Assembly: GCA_963978895.1 (NCBI GenBank)
Contig: OZ022238.1
Location: 36,419,270 to 36,483,269, forward strand
Direction: 5' to 3'
Source: Erpobdella octoculata
Lineage: Eukaryota; Annelida; Clitellata; Hirudinida; Erpobdellidae
Length of the DNA stretch: 64,000 nt
Shown: piece by piece, positions 13,429 through 24,175 of the stretch
How positions within the stretch are numbered: the stretch's first letter is position 1
Layout: each line of letters starts with the position of its first letter
Position numbers and translations under genes: made by a program
The notes under the pieces: model-generated
The model's database searches: none
The model's input: the letters and a program-made list of their open reading frames with translations, nothing else
What the model was told of the DNA's origin: nothing

Positions 13429-13985
13429 TTAATCCTCATGCTTATGCTCTCCCAGCCAATCCTTATACTTCTTAAAAAAGGGACTGCTCTGATACACCGT
13501 TGTTTCAGGTGTATCTTCTTGTTCTACCTCTTCATCCTTATCTACGTTCTCCGCTTGTATGGGTTCCGAATCAGTAAAGAGTTCCAAATACCTTTCTTTC
13601 TCAATGCAATTCCCCTTGCAACTTAGCAAGAAAAGAAAAGCTTTAATTATTACGTCAGCTGCAGCAAAGGTGGCAGCGTATATAATCTTTGTTATTGCCA
13701 ATAATTGGAATTTGTGTTGGTTTGGAGTGCTATTTTGCTTCGAATGGCGAGCTAGACATTTCATTAAATGTGCATAGCACAGTTTTACCATTGTTACGTC
13801 TTTAGGTTTTTTTCTGCTATCGACCATTCGTCGGCCTTTTGGAGGTAACTAGATATAGTTAAAGTATTGAAACCTTGCAACACAGCGGATACAAGGGCCA
13901 GCGAGAAATCCGTAACCACTTCCTCAAAAAGTGGCCAAACGTGTTTATGTTCCAAAACGTAATGCTTAACTTGAAGCAGATATCC
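13429..13985 (-). pseudogene. Unidentified TE-associated ORF remnant
   Basis: Minus-strand frame from 13827 (132 codons) plus an in-context upstream reading near 13980-13860 (KHYVLEHKHVWPLFEEVVTD, then FSLALVSAVLQGFN). The main frame has CYAHLMKCLARHSKQ followed by a hydrophobic helix and an acidic Glu-rich C terminus. This arrangement (VVTDFS block then a Cys/His/Leu block) recalls uncharacterised proteins carried by invertebrate DNA transposons; I cannot name the family. Stops and frame breaks show it is dead. Confidence 0.35.
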
Positions 13986-14117
13986 AGCTATAAGTAATTA
14001 GATGTTGGTCACAGCGTGTTCAGAATATGTAATTAGATTGTTGTTACAGCGCGTGCTTTTCCGTGCAAATTTACCCAGTAACTTCAAAAATCAATTAAAA
14101 AAAATGACATAGCATAT
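13986..14117. repeat. 160-bp tandem repeat unit, left part
   Basis: GTTTCAGAATATGTAAT-like sequence through TTTACCCAGTAACTTCAAAA and AATCAATTAAAAAA matches 15298-15450. The LINE at 14118 interrupts the array. Confidence 0.75.
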
Positions 14118-15275
14118 TTGATTGATTTTATTTTTAAGAAAAAAAAATGTAACCTCTTTGCGACTGGCGATAATTTAGAAAATTTATATTACGATACCAA
14201 CCGTGAATTGCTTTCTGTTTCTAAATGGTTCTCTGCTAGTAGACTTTCCTTAAATGTAAGCAAAACGAATTATATTTTATTTCACCATATAAACAAAAAT
14301 ACTTTCTGTAATTGTCAGCTGAAGATTGAAGATATACCAATTTTGCGGGTTCCTTATTGCAAGTTCCTGGGCGTGTTGCTTGATGAACACCTTACATTAA
14401 AAACTCACATTGAACATGTTACATCTACGGTTGCAAAAAATTGTGGAGTGCTATCTCGTATACATCAGTTTGTTGATGCCAATATTTCTATGATGTTATA
14501 CTATGCACTTATCTTTCCGTACTTATCATACTGCAATATTGTCTGGGCCTCAAATTATTCAACTCGTTTAAAGCCTCCTTATATTTTGCAAAAGCGAATT
14601 ATTCGAATTATTTTTCACATGCCTCCCACATCGTCTTGTAAAATTCAAATGGCTGACAACAACATTCTTAATATTTATCAGATTAATTTTTACCAAACTG
14701 GCATTTTCATGTATAAATATGATAATTTTATATTACCCTCATCATTCGATAACATGTTTGTAAAATTATCTGATGTTCATTCCTATGATCTGCGCCCCGG
14801 TTGCTGTTTTCGAACGGATTTTGCTCGGACAACTCTTAAAACTTTCTCTATTAAATGCTCTGGCCCTCGTATTTATTCAAACATTCCAATATCAGTCTCC
14901 TCCTTGAAACGTATTTCGTTATTTAAGCAAGCTCTGAAATCTTACTTATTATTGTCACATTCTTAACTTCTCAATACCTATTACCTTAGCATACCAATTT
15001 CAGTCTCTTCCTCGATAAGTTTATTGAACTACTATTTGAAATGTTTTAACTCAACCCACTCATTTTGGTTCTTTTGTAAAGGTTGTCCATTAGGCGGGAA
15101 GGAATTCCCTTCGGACGAACCTTTTGGGCACCTTATTCCTTTCTCAACTGATCGATTTTTTTCTTTTTTGAAATTTTGGTACTATATTTTTCTTGTCGTT
15201 TTGGTTATTGACTATTTTCTTTTGTTTAAGTTTAATGCTTATGTTCGTGCTCAATAAATGAATAAATGAAAAAAA
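14118..15275 (+). pseudogene. 5'-truncated CR1/jockey-type LINE
   Basis: An open frame of 282 codons (to 14966) encodes the end of the reverse transcriptase and the C-terminal domain: WFSASRLSLNVSKTNYILFH (RT motif E region), CKFLGVLLDEHL, SYCNIVWA, then ISLFKQALKSYLL. The catalytic YADD box lies upstream and is missing (ATGDN replaces it at the breakpoint). A 3' UTR follows and ends in AATAAATGAATAAATG, a short-repeat tail typical of these LINEs. It sits inside a tandem repeat within the hAT element, so it is younger than both. Confidence 0.8.
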
Positions 15276-15289
15276 AATGAATGAAGAAA

Positions 15290-15550
15290 TTGGATAAATC
15301 ATGTAGTTTCAGAATATGTAATGAGATATTTGTCTCAGCGAGTGGTTTAGTTAGGAAAAATCAAAAACCGTTTTCTGGGCAAATTTACCCAGTAACTTCA
15401 AAAATCAATTAAAAAAAATTACATAGTATATTTGAGTGTTTTTATTTTAAAAAATCGGATAAATCATGTAGTTTCAGAATATGTAATCAGATATTTGTCT
15501 CAGCGAGTGGTTTAGTTAGGAAAAATCAAATACCGTTTGCTGTGTATTTT
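15290..15550. repeat. 160-bp tandem repeat units, right part
   Basis: Two units beginning GTTTCAGAATATGTAAT followed by CTCAGCGAGTGGTTTAG; the first runs on into the same sequence that stops at the LINE insertion at 14117. Confidence 0.8.
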
Positions 15551-15660
15551 AGTATGGCGAAAAACCGGGGCTGGGGCTATCTTGATGGACCTAAAGTTTG
15601 ACCACCCACGCTGAAAAGTCTTTCAACTGGGGCACTTGACGGTAGGGCAGAATTATATTT
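15551..15660 (-). pseudogene. hAT transposase C-terminal dimerisation motif
   Basis: Minus-strand reading [20 protein letters not shown] then TLGPSR and a stop. This is the best conserved motif of the hAT family dimerisation domain. It agrees in family with the TIRs and TSD of the surrounding element. Confidence 0.8.
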
Positions 15661-15794
15661 TAAAAACAGTATTTTTAACTTGGGATATTGGTGGAGATGT
15701 AAGCTATTATACAGGTTAGATTCATTGACAATTAATAAATTGAAGTACAACACTTTTCTAACAACTTAACAAGTTTATGACTAGTAACTATTGA

Positions 15795-16045
15795 CTTGAC
15801 TTGATCGAAGCCTACAAGATAATAACAGGAAAAGAGGATTTAACACCAGCAATGTCTTTTGAACAACCACCGATTCAAAGCACTAGGGAGCATAGATTCA
15901 AGCTTTTTAAAAAACAAGAAAAGACTATAAAAATGCTTTTTTTAGTTCTAGAGTGGTAAATATATGGAATAACTTGGACGATGACACTGTAGCATCTTAG
16001 ACTACCACGTCTTTTAAAGTAGCGCTATCCAGGCATGGATACTGA
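15795..16045 (+). pseudogene. LINE C-terminal fragment
   Basis: Reads DLIEAYKIITGKEDL, then STREHRFKLFKKQ, followed by a stop-interrupted tail. This is the C-terminal signature of jockey/RTE-type LINE proteins. Heavily decayed. Confidence 0.65.
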
Positions 16046-16676
16046 TTTTTATACAAATTATTTATCTATTATTATTATTTTTCATTTATTTTATTTTATT
16101 CTATTTATTCTTCTTATTATTTATTTATTTTTAATTCGAAATGGTTGTCTATAGGCGTAAAGTCTTTTAAACCACTATAATAAACGTTATCTTAAACGTT
16201 ATCTTAATTCGTTTAAAATAATTTGTTTTTGCGGTGTTTTAATGATGCAACCGCACTGATCTGTGCATTATCGCTATCTCGTAAATACGCTTAAAACAAT
16301 GAGCAAAAACATTTCAAAATAGGGTGCTATAATATCCATCAAATAACCAATCTAAGAAATGCTTGTCTCGATTTAATTGCGGCTCCCCTATGCGAAAATT
16401 TGTAGATCTGGAGCGTTCAACAACAAAAAAGGATAAACTAGATAATAATTTCTATACCATAGAAACAAAAGTTTGATTTAAAATTTAACTTTAAACGGTA
16501 AAAATATATTTAAAAAAAATATAATTTAAAAAAATGTAACAGAAAAAACGTTACAGTTACTCAAAAAAAGTGACTAAGTTACGTTACTTCGTTACTTACT
16601 CCAAACGTAACGGGTTACGTTACTAGTTACCAAAAATTGTAACGAAGTTACAGTAACGCGTTACTCCCCAACACTG

Positions 16677-16684
16677 ATTATAAG
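16677..16684. repeat. hAT target site duplication, right
   Basis: ATTATAAG, identical to 13039-13046. Confidence 0.92.
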
Positions 16685-16835
16685 CTATGGTACTGGCTTT
16701 AGCTTTTCTCATCTATTGATATCTCGAAAAGTATTTTCAAATATGGACATAGAAAAAATACAGTTCCAAAGCTCATTTATTATTCTTCCAATAAACTACA
16801 AAACCAGAGAACCCGGTATACAATTTGGCAATATC
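16685..16835 (+). repeat. Dispersed repeat A, copy 2 (right part, split by hAT)
   Basis: Matches 3905-4065; begins immediately after the hAT target duplication and ends at the tail of the CR1/L2-like LINE. Confidence 0.85.
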
Positions 16836-16916
16836 GTATTATTATTATTATTATTATACAGGTTTTTTATATAGCGCTTTTTTCCAAAATAAAAGTCGCA
16901 AAAGCGCACTGCACAA

Positions 16917-17381
16917 TTAAACGGAAGAGAACAAATCTGTCTTGAGCCGTTCACGAAAAACACTTAAAAGCATCGTTGGATCCTTCAGAACGGTGGGAAG
17001 GCTATTCCAGGCCACAGGACCAGCCACAGAAAAACCACGCCTGCCAATCGTCACAGATTGAGGGACAAGTAGATCACCGGCCGCCACCGATCGAAGATGA
17101 GACCGACCAAAGAGTTGAGAGACCGGAACACATAACTCCTGAAAATAGACGGGAGCCATGCCATAGAGGCACTTATAAACCATAGAGCAAAGTTTAACAC
17201 GGATTCTCTGTGGAAAGGGAAGCCAATGAAGCCGCGTCCGCATCAGACCCGAAACGCTGGCCCAGCCAGGCAATCGCAGCACGAGACGGGCAGCTGCTCG
17301 AAGAACAGATTGAAGCCTGATGATCTGGAACAGCGATAGACCGTCCAGGACCCCGTTGCAATAGTCAACCTGGCTGTGCAC
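16917..17381 (-). pseudogene. CR1-like LINE C-terminal domain
   Basis: Open frame of 154 codons: VDYCNGVLDGL, AARLVLRLPGWASVSGLMRT, LHWLPFPQRIRVKLCSMVYK, and AWNSLPTVLKDPTMLLSVFR. It ends at a stop at 16917. A very similar copy, minus a few codons, is at 61792-62030 on the other strand. Confidence 0.85.
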
Positions 17382-17389
17382 TAGTGCTC

Positions 17390-18882
17390 TTACAAGGGAG
17401 TGAGCAGAGTCTGTAGTGAGGCTCCTGCGGATGACACGTAGCTGACGAAAATGTTAGAAACAAGTTCGGTGAGATGGGAAATGTATGTCTCCATGGACAG
17501 ATCACGGTCAACCAGCACCCCAAGATCCCGAACAGACGCAGAAGGCCTGACCGAAACCACAGCAATGTCCACATCCCCATCAGACAATGCCTCAGCCGCC
17601 GAGATGAACCCAGCCATATCAGCTCAGTCTTTAATGGATTGAGTTTCAAGCAATACTGGCAATCCATGAGCTGATTTCGCCAATACAGGCAGACATTCTT
17701 GGCACAAGATCAGAACATAACATCTGAGGAGAGTCACTGCAGATTTGCAGATCGTCAGCATAGGAGTGAACCAAGAACCCATGTCTGGTGGCGACACCGA
17801 TGACATCAGCAGTGTAAAAAAGAAACAGCACCGGACCAAGGACGGACCTCTGCGGTAAACTGTAGAGGAGAGAAGCCGACTCAGATGTGACATTGTTGCA
17901 GCGGATGCAGTGGGACCGGTCTGTGAGGTAGGAACCGAACCATTTCAGGACCGCACCCCCAAGACCAAACGATTTATGAAACCTATCACACAAGATCTGA
18001 TGATCGACGGTGTCAAACGCAGCACTAAGGTCCAGAAGGCCCAGAAGTGTGATCCGTCCCAGATCGGCTGCTAAGTAAACATCCGAGAGCACCCTCAAGA
18101 CAGCAGTCTCAGTAGAATGATGCTTTCTATAGACTGACTGGCATCGTGGCAGGAGGTTATTTTCATTAAGATATATGTTCATCTGGTCGCCGACACATCG
18201 CTCCAACAGCTTAGACAAATACGACAAATTGGAGATCGGACAATAGTTGGCAGGGTTGTGTGGATTCAAGTTTGGTTTCTTGAAGACTAGCGTGATGATG
18301 GCATTTTTCTGAGTTGAGGGAAAAAACCTTGTCTTAGCGAAGAGTTGGCCAGAAATGCCAGGAATGGTGCCAGTTTATTGGAATATTGTTTAAAGAACGC
18401 TAGTTAGTTCGAAAGCTCAGATATAATAAATCATTTTTGTTTAAACTCAAGATTATAATATAAAGGATTTAATTTACAGCAAGGAAAGGTACTATACATT
18501 TACTCATATACAATGTTTGATAAAGAACGCTAGTTAGTTTGAAAGCTCAGATATAATAAATCATTTTTGTTTAAACTCAAGATTATAATATAAAGGATTT
18601 AATTTACAGCAAGGAAAGGTACTATACATTTACTCATGTTGACACTGGGTCCAAAGAACAGTTCTTGTTAGGTGAAGCCCTGATGAGACGGATGATGTAG
18701 TTAGCATCCACAGGCTTGAATTCCAGCAGCGAGCTGGAACAGCCTCCAGCACAATAGAGCGGACAAGAAGCAGACGAAGTAGACTGGCGAACACTCTCTG
18801 TCTTCTTTAAAAATGCCTTCAAGAAACCACATGCCGCAAGATCATTGGGTGGGGCTGAATAGCCACAGTCCTCGCCGAGCAC
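17390..18882 (-). pseudogene. CR1-like LINE reverse transcriptase, broken
   Basis: Reading begins at LLEFKPVDANYIIRLIRASP, is interrupted at 18637-18391, and resumes with KNAIITLVFKKPNLNP and then YCPISNLSYLSKLLERCV (motif 1-2, usually YRPISNL). Motif A is DLSAAFDTVDH, motif B is QRSVLGPVLFLFY (normally GSVLGP) and the catalytic box is SYADDLQI. The thumb then shifts frame near 17640 (CLKLNPLKTELIWLGS). The polymerase aspartates survive but the frame does not. Confidence 0.85.
18391..18637. repeat. Tandem duplication of about 130 bp inside the LINE
   Basis: Two copies of a unit beginning AAAGAACGCTAGTTAGTT and ending CTATACATTTACTCAT, differing at very few sites. It splits the LINE reverse transcriptase reading. 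Confidence 0.9.
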
Positions 18883-18964
18883 CCCAGATAATGTTCTCCA
18901 GAGCTTTGCAGGATTACCTTGACTATCATCGATTTTTCCTCCCCAGTAAGAATTTTGTTTCTGC

Positions 18965-20074
18965 CTAAAAAAGGCCGTGAGACGCCCGTACCTGGCTCAT
19001 CCACAGAGTGCGATCACCCGGGTCTCGAGTCAGCTTGTAGCGCCTCTCCAGCAGTCTTGATTTCCGTTTCGAGGTTGTGCAATCACGATCAAACCACGGC
19101 GTAAGAGGCTGAAGGCACCATCTAGCAGCACGGGAGGGAGCATTTTGATCAAGGAGCGACGATAAGGTAGTGTCATAGAGCCCCTGGGCCTGATCGATAG
19201 ACATATCCTCATAGACCACCGGATTGGACAGGAGGCTGCTACGTAAATCGGACCGAAATCGCTCAGAGTCGGAACTCCTCCAAGCACGAGTATTAATCTC
19301 GACAAACCGAGCTGGAGGAAGTCGGATCGGAACCCAGAAACGCACAAGAGAATGATCGGAGACCTGCGGCAGATCAACGACAACAGACGGAGATGGAAGA
19401 TCAGATTTAGTAATAACCAAATCAAGAGTATTACCCTGGGTATGCGTAGGACCGGTAACAGACTGCACGAAGCCAAATGAACCTATGAGATCCAGCAGAC
19501 GAACAGACTGTGGATCGAGAATAATGTTGACCTTGACATTCAGATTTCCAGTAATAATGACCTGGCAATTGTACGTCGCCAATGCTTCAAAAATATTTCC
19601 TAGTTCTATAAAAAAACAGTTCACTCGCGGGAATGCTTCCAGGACGGTATATCAAAACAATGATGAAACTCGTTTTAACGGATGAGAACTTTGTAGTTAT
19701 GATCTCAATTGTAAATGGCGTCTATTCCAAAGCGAGTGGCTTGGCCGAGAGTGTGTCCCTGTGGATGACTGCAATTCCCCCATAAGAACGGCCCCTTTCA
19801 TCGGGCCCCGAGCCGCTTCAATGCAGCGGTAACCAGGCAAAGTGACCTTTTTCAGGGCAACGTCGTCAAAACACTCATGCCATGTCCCCACCAAACCAAG
19901 AATTGTCAATCTGTTTTCATGTATAATGTCTGAGATAATTGAAATTTTGTTTTTGATGGACCTCACGTTGAGACAGGCCGCAGGGATTGTGGCAGTGTTA
20001 GATCCCCTCCCCGAAGCACACCCCGGTAGCTCATCAATGACGCGTGATCTCGATCCTAACTCCGGCGACCCCAC
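18965..20074 (-). pseudogene. CR1-like LINE APE endonuclease, broken
   Basis: Starts with LNVRSIKNKISIISDIIHEN and ILGLVGTWHE, where the canonical catalytic Glu of ETW is Gly. After a frame break it continues with ITGNLNVKVN (normally GDFN, so the catalytic Asp and Phe are altered) and then VSDHSLV, which keeps the SDH motif. The tail runs to about 18965. Loss of two key endonuclease residues plus frameshifts mean it cannot be active. Confidence 0.8.
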
Positions 20075-20129
20075 CCCCCCGTCAGGCCACCGGCATCCCC
20101 AGACCAGGATCTGCCTGTAGTGCTTGTCT

Positions 20130-20500
20130 TGTTTCTTTTGACTTCCATCTTTTCACTATTTTTCCGTTGACAATAATCAGATCTGTTTCTCCCTTGGAGA
20201 TTCGAAGCCTCAGCTCCTCCACTAACTGGTGCCTCTTCTCTTGTTGCTTTGGAGTTAGATCTTGATAAATGAAGACTTTCTCGAGGCCGTTGAATGCTCC
20301 TTTCAGGTTTTTGACCTGCGGAGTAATTTGTCTTTTTGTCCCTCTGATGAGAGTGTAAGTCTCATCGGTCTTGGCTTCAGACCGACGTTGTCAGTTCGTC
20401 TGCCAAGCCTAACCGTGTCAATAACCGATGACATGTCACAGTTCAATTCAAGAAACAAATTTTTCAGCCTGTCATTGTCCTCATCACTCTGACCTCCAGC
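20130..20500 (-). pseudogene. CR1-like LINE ORF1 remnant
   Basis: Minus strand reads DTVRLGRRTDNVGLKPRPMR, then after a one-base shift NGLEKVFIYQDLTPKQ, then EELRLRISKGETDLIIVNGK. This matches the C-terminal part of ORF1 proteins of CR1-type LINEs, which ends in a Gly-Glu-x-x-Leu-Ile-Ile-x-x-Gly-x-Ile pattern. The N-terminal half is not recognisable. Confidence 0.65.
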
Positions 20501-20520
20501 ACCTCCATCAGCAGATTCAG

Positions 20521-20590
20521 GCAGTCCACCAAACCAAGAATTGTCAATCTGTTTTCATGTATAATGTGTGAGGTAATTGAAATTTTATTT
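20521..20590. repeat. Copy of internal LINE segment 19884-19945
   Basis: CACCAAACCAAGAATTGTCA and the sequence to TGAAATTTT repeat almost exactly an internal endonuclease-region segment of the adjacent LINE, at its 5' edge. Confidence 0.8.
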
Positions 20591-20745
20591 TATTTATCGT
20601 AACAATATCTAAACTCACAATGAAGTTAAATAAAATTTCATTCGTTTTGTTATTGTTTGAAAAACAAAAAAATGAAGAGGAATGTTGAAAAAGTCTTCTT
20701 CAATAAAATTCATTCCGTTCATTCATTTCTCTATTCATTCATTCA

Positions 20746-21324
20746 TTCGTTCGTTCGTTCGTTCGTTCGTTCGTTCGTTCGTTCGTTCGTTCGTTCGTTC
20801 GTTCGTTCGTTCGTTCGTTCGTTCGTTCGTTCGTTCGTTCGTTCGTTCGTTCGTTCGTTCGTTCGTTCGTTCGTTCGTTCGTTCGTTCGTTCGTTCGTTC
20901 GTTCGTTCGTTCGTTCGTTCGTTCGTTCGTTCGTTCGTTCGTTCGTTCGTTCGTTCGTTCGTTCGTTCGTTCGTTCGTTCGTTCGTTCGTTCGTTCGTTC
21001 GTTCGTTCGTTCGTTCGTTCGTTCGTTCGTTCGTTCGTTCGTTCGTTCGTTCGTTCGTTCGTTCGTTCGTTCGTTCGTTCGTTCGTTCGTTCGTTCGTTC
21101 GTTCGTTCGTTCGTTCGTTCGTTCGTTCGTTCGTTCGTTCGTTCGTTCGTTCGTTCGTTCGTTCGTTCGTTCGTTCGTTCGTTCGTTCGTTCGTTCGTTC
21201 GTTCGTTCGTTCGTTCGTTCGTTCGTTCGTTCGTTCGTTCGTTCGTTCGTTCGTTCGTTCGTTCGTTCGTTCGTTCGTTCGTTCGTTCGTTCGTTCGTTC
21301 ATCCATTCGTTCGTTCGTTCGTTC
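20746..21324. repeat. (TTCG)n tetranucleotide array, about 0.58 kb
   Basis: Perfect TTCG units to 21300, then a short interrupted tail with ATCC and ATGC variants. Frames reading Phe-Val-Arg-Ser or Asn-Glu-Arg-Thr are artefacts. Confidence 0.98.
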
Positions 21325-21342
21325 ATGCACACATTCGTTCAT

Positions 21343-21567
21343 TCATCTACTCATTAATATTCTCACCAAAGTCATGTCTTCTTCCACTTCTTTCATCGCC
21401 GAAACTTCGAAGTCTGTTTCATCCACCTGGCACATCTTGGTTGACATCATTTTCGGACTTTTCTTTTTAAGCCCTCCAGTGAAGTTCTTACGTCGCAAAC
21501 TTGTCCTCTCCAAATCTTCATCGGAATCCTCTTCTGTTCCTCTATTTTTTTCCAAATCACCGTCATT
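21343..21567 (-). CDS. Possible orphan terminal exon, unknown protein
   Basis: Minus-strand frame of 74 codons starting after an acceptor-like ACTGACAG at 21568-21575 and ending at a stop at 21343. It is charged: an acidic block (RGTEEDSDEDLER), then SLRRKNFTGGLKKKSPK, MCQVDETDFEVSAMKEVEED, and a short tail. Such mixed-charge composition is unlike simple repeat translation. I do not recognise it; the basic-acidic alternation suggests a nuclear or disordered protein tail. It sits just upstream of the (TTCG)n array; no neighbouring exon was found. Confidence 0.3.
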   Translation of the reverse strand, partial: NDGDLEKNRGTEEDSDEDLERTSLRRKNFTGGLKKKSPKMMSTKMCQVDETDFEVSAMKEVEEDMTLVRILMSR

Positions 21568-22235
21568 CTGTCAGTATACCAGAACTCATTATTGCACACA
21601 CAAATATAAAATAATTGAACACAAAAGTTCTGACTCGACAGTTCCAGACCTATTAACCAATGATTACAACGCATGTTTTGTAGTAGCAAATGCATAAGGA
21701 GTTGAGATGTGCTGAATTGACATTTAGATTCCCATTTTAGGACACATCTGATTTCCACTAAATAATTCCCAGCCACCTATTTTCCATTCCCATCCCTTCG
21801 CAGTCATTCATTCACGATAACCAATCAATGCAATCTCTTTCTCTCTCTATCATATGCAGCAGCATTGAGCAATGAGTGTGAAGCTCTTCACATTATGTAG
21901 TCATAGTTGAACATTTGAAAGTCTATGGTGTTTGTATAGTAGGCCTATATAACACCGAACACTTCTAGACACACACTCAAAGAACTTAAAGAACTATAAA
22001 TATACCTTTACCCAGTGATGCTTTCCCAAAATTTTACCAGGGGGTTTGCATTTGCAGTGAATATTTTCTAACATTTTTTAATATTATTTGACAGAGTAGG
22101 ACACTAGCTGATGAATATTAAACTATAACGAAAAAACAATTTATCGTTCATATTCACTTTTATTTTGTTTACTAATTGGAAAAGACAAAATTATTTACAT
22201 AAACTAAAATTCTGAAATTTCGTATATTCATACAA
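21568..22235. other. AT-rich intergenic sequence
   Basis: No supported gene or repeat. Confidence 0.4.
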
Positions 22236-22440
22236 CTATATAAATATATAAATTACTGTCTATCTGTATGTATGTATGTCCTTTATGCATTGCTACACCA
22301 TTCATTCGATCGTAATGAAATTTTCACGCAACTTTGAGAGTCAATGGGGGAAGGTTTTTGTGAAAAAATTCAAATCGACTAAGAAATGAGCGAAGCTGGA
22401 GCGGGAAACAGGCCCGTCGGGACGGGGGGGTGTGGGGGGG
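22236..22440 (+). repeat. Helentron-like repeat copy
   Basis: Begins in TATATAAATATATAAATTAC, then carries the conserved block CTTTATGCATTGCTACACCA through GAGTCAATGGGGGAAGG and AATGAGCGAAGC. The same block is at 28800-29040 and 36893-37010. Confidence 0.75.
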
Positions 22441-22477
22441 TGGAGCACCCCCCCACTATTTGACACGCCGTCGGTAA

Positions 22478-22690
22478 AAATATATTGTCTGTACAATTTA
22501 TATTGTCAGTTAAGAATATAGGTATTGTCGGCACAACTTATATTCAGTTAAAAATATATTGTCGGTAAAATTTATATTATCAGTTAAAAATATATTGTCG
22601 GTAAAATTTATATTATCAGTTACAAATATATTGTCGGTAAAATTTATATTATCAGTTAAAAATATAATTTGAGTAAAGATATAATGTCGG
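22478..22690. repeat. 36-bp tandem repeat
   Basis: About six units of AATATATTGTCGGTAAAA followed by TTTATATTATCAGTTAAA, with the outer units more diverged. Confidence 0.9.
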
Positions 22691-22920
22691 TCGGCTACGC
22701 TGTAGGATGGTAGCGCACACCAGCACACACACACACGGGCATTAATGAGCAAGTGCTAGCCAAGCAGCACAATGGACATCCTAATATATATTAAGAAGTC
22801 CACGGCTAGACTGTGAAACGAAAGCGCAAACCAGCACACGAGCTCATTGGGAAATTCTGATAGAGCTAGGTTTCGGAGAGATAGCAGGCCTAGCAAAAAA
22901 ACCCGAAGCTAAGTAATGCA

Positions 22921-23853
22921 CAGCGGCGGATCCGGGAATTTCGTAATGAGGCGCCCAAAAATATTTTTTCAGTTTTTTTTTAAATTTATATTTCTGTCGT
23001 TTTGCAGTTTATTGTAAGTCATCTTGATTTTTTTATTCAGTAAAACCAAACATAAGAAATTTAACTTTTTATTTACTCTTTTTTTTCTCCCTCTTTTTTT
23101 CTTTTTCTTTCTCTCTCACTTTTATTTCTCTCGTTTTCTTTCTGTATTTTTTTCTTTCTGTAGCAATGTCAACCCAGGACACCTCTTTTTTCCATGGCCC
23201 AGAAGAATAGTATAGAAAAAAACATTTTCAATTTATTATCTGACCATCTCATGAACCGGCTAAAGGTACGGTTTCAAGGCGGACAAATTCCCAAAATAAG
23301 TGCAACTGCTTATGTTATCCTTGTAGCCAAGAAAAAATCTCGCTGTCAAAAATCATAGAAGTAGTCGAGTTTTTCGAGTTTGTCTTGAACCGTTCCAGTT
23401 GGAGTTTAACAAATGACAGAGTCTCGTATAATCATTCCCACAAAAACGTGTACCAATGAAAATAAAAAGCCATTCTTTTCGAAAAACATAATATTTCGCC
23501 TTCTGTAATAAATGATAACTTTTTTCTGCCTGATTGAAACGATTCTAGATTCTACAGCTAAAAAATTATTCTCAGCTTTGAAGTATCTGATGAACTCCGC
23601 AGCACAATGAACAAAACGGTGTTTTGTGTTGACATTGCTACAGAGAAAAAAATACAGAAAAAATGAGATAAAAAAGAGGGGAAAATGAGTTACTATAAAA
23701 TTTAACTTCAAACCGTTTAGTTTTGTCTCACCGAATAAAAGAAATTATAAATGATTTAAAACGGGTTGTATAACAACAGTATTCAAAATTTAAAAAAAAT
23801 ACAAATTTTCAGACCTTCTCCTTTATAAAATTTCTGGACCCGCCACTACCAAA
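22921..23853. mobile_element. Foldback hAT-type non-autonomous element
   Basis: Left end CAGCGGCGGATCCGGGAATT and the inverted right end (AGTGGCGGGTCCAGAAATTT on minus) match the CAGTGGCGGATCC-type TIR of hAT MITEs. Long inner arms also pair: 23030-23195 mirrors 23610-23715, including the CTGTAGCAATGTCAAC motif. No target duplication was found, so it is old or rearranged. Confidence 0.7.
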
Positions 23854-23984
23854 ATTAGATGTTTTTTTAATAACGAATATATAAAACCAGTAATTTATTT
23901 TTTAGAAATGACTAAAAAATTTGTCGGTAAAATGGGATGGTCACACCCCCCCCCCAGGACCAGCATGTTAGCTACGGCCCTGGC

Positions 23985-24175
23985 GGGAAAGCGAGAGGAA
24001 ACGGGAACTAGAGAATGAACTAGTACGGGAAAACAAGCGGGAACGGAAAAGCAACCGAGAGCAAAAAACGAATGAAAAAAGGAAAGCGACCGGGAGCGGG
24101 AAATCAAGCGGGGGCGGGAAACGACCGGGAGCGGGAAAGTGACCCAGAGCGAGAGAGCAAGGGGGAAGAAAATGG
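23985..24175. repeat. GC-rich Helentron-like internal repeats
   Basis: GGGAACGGGAAAGC and GACCGGGAGCGGGAAA units, the same composition and units as 1-130, 28500-28750 and 37017-37070. Confidence 0.65.

Larger units (their letters stand above)
13047..16676 (-). mobile_element. hAT-type DNA transposon with TIRs and 8-bp TSD, internally invaded
   Basis: Left end CAGTGTTGGGGAAG and right end TTACTCCCCAACACTG are inverted copies. Both sides continue inward with many GTAACTAGTTAC-like units (13061-13205 and 16545-16660). The element is bracketed by an exact 8-bp duplication ATTATAAG at 13039-13046 and 16677-16684, diagnostic of hAT. Inside, the minus strand keeps the hAT C-terminal dimerisation signature at about 15655-15570 ([16 protein letters not shown]). 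The rest of the transposase is lost, and LINE fragments occupy much of the interior. The paralogous repeat at 3885 shows the uninserted site. Confidence 0.9.
16842..20500 (-). mobile_element. Nearly full-length dead CR1/L2-like LINE
   Basis: Minus-strand element with, in order, an ORF1-like remnant (20500-20130), APE-type endonuclease (20074-18965), reverse transcriptase (18882-17390), a C-terminal domain (17381-16917), and a 3' end with AAAGCGCT-type sequence and an (AAT)n tail at 16842-16858. Frameshifts and stops break every domain, and a 250-bp insertion lies at 18391-18637. The CR1/L2 superfamily is inferred from the GCGCTATATAA 3' end, the short-repeat tail and the domain set. Confidence 0.85.

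Noticed and set aside
20657..21697. Frames of 197-346 codons reading Phe-Val-Arg-Ser or Thr-Asn-Glu-Arg
   Set aside because: Translation of the (TTCG)n array.
22478..22690. CRISPR-like regular array
   Set aside because: Units are directly adjacent without unique spacers, and the host DNA is animal; simple tandem repeat. The same applies to 47905-48052.
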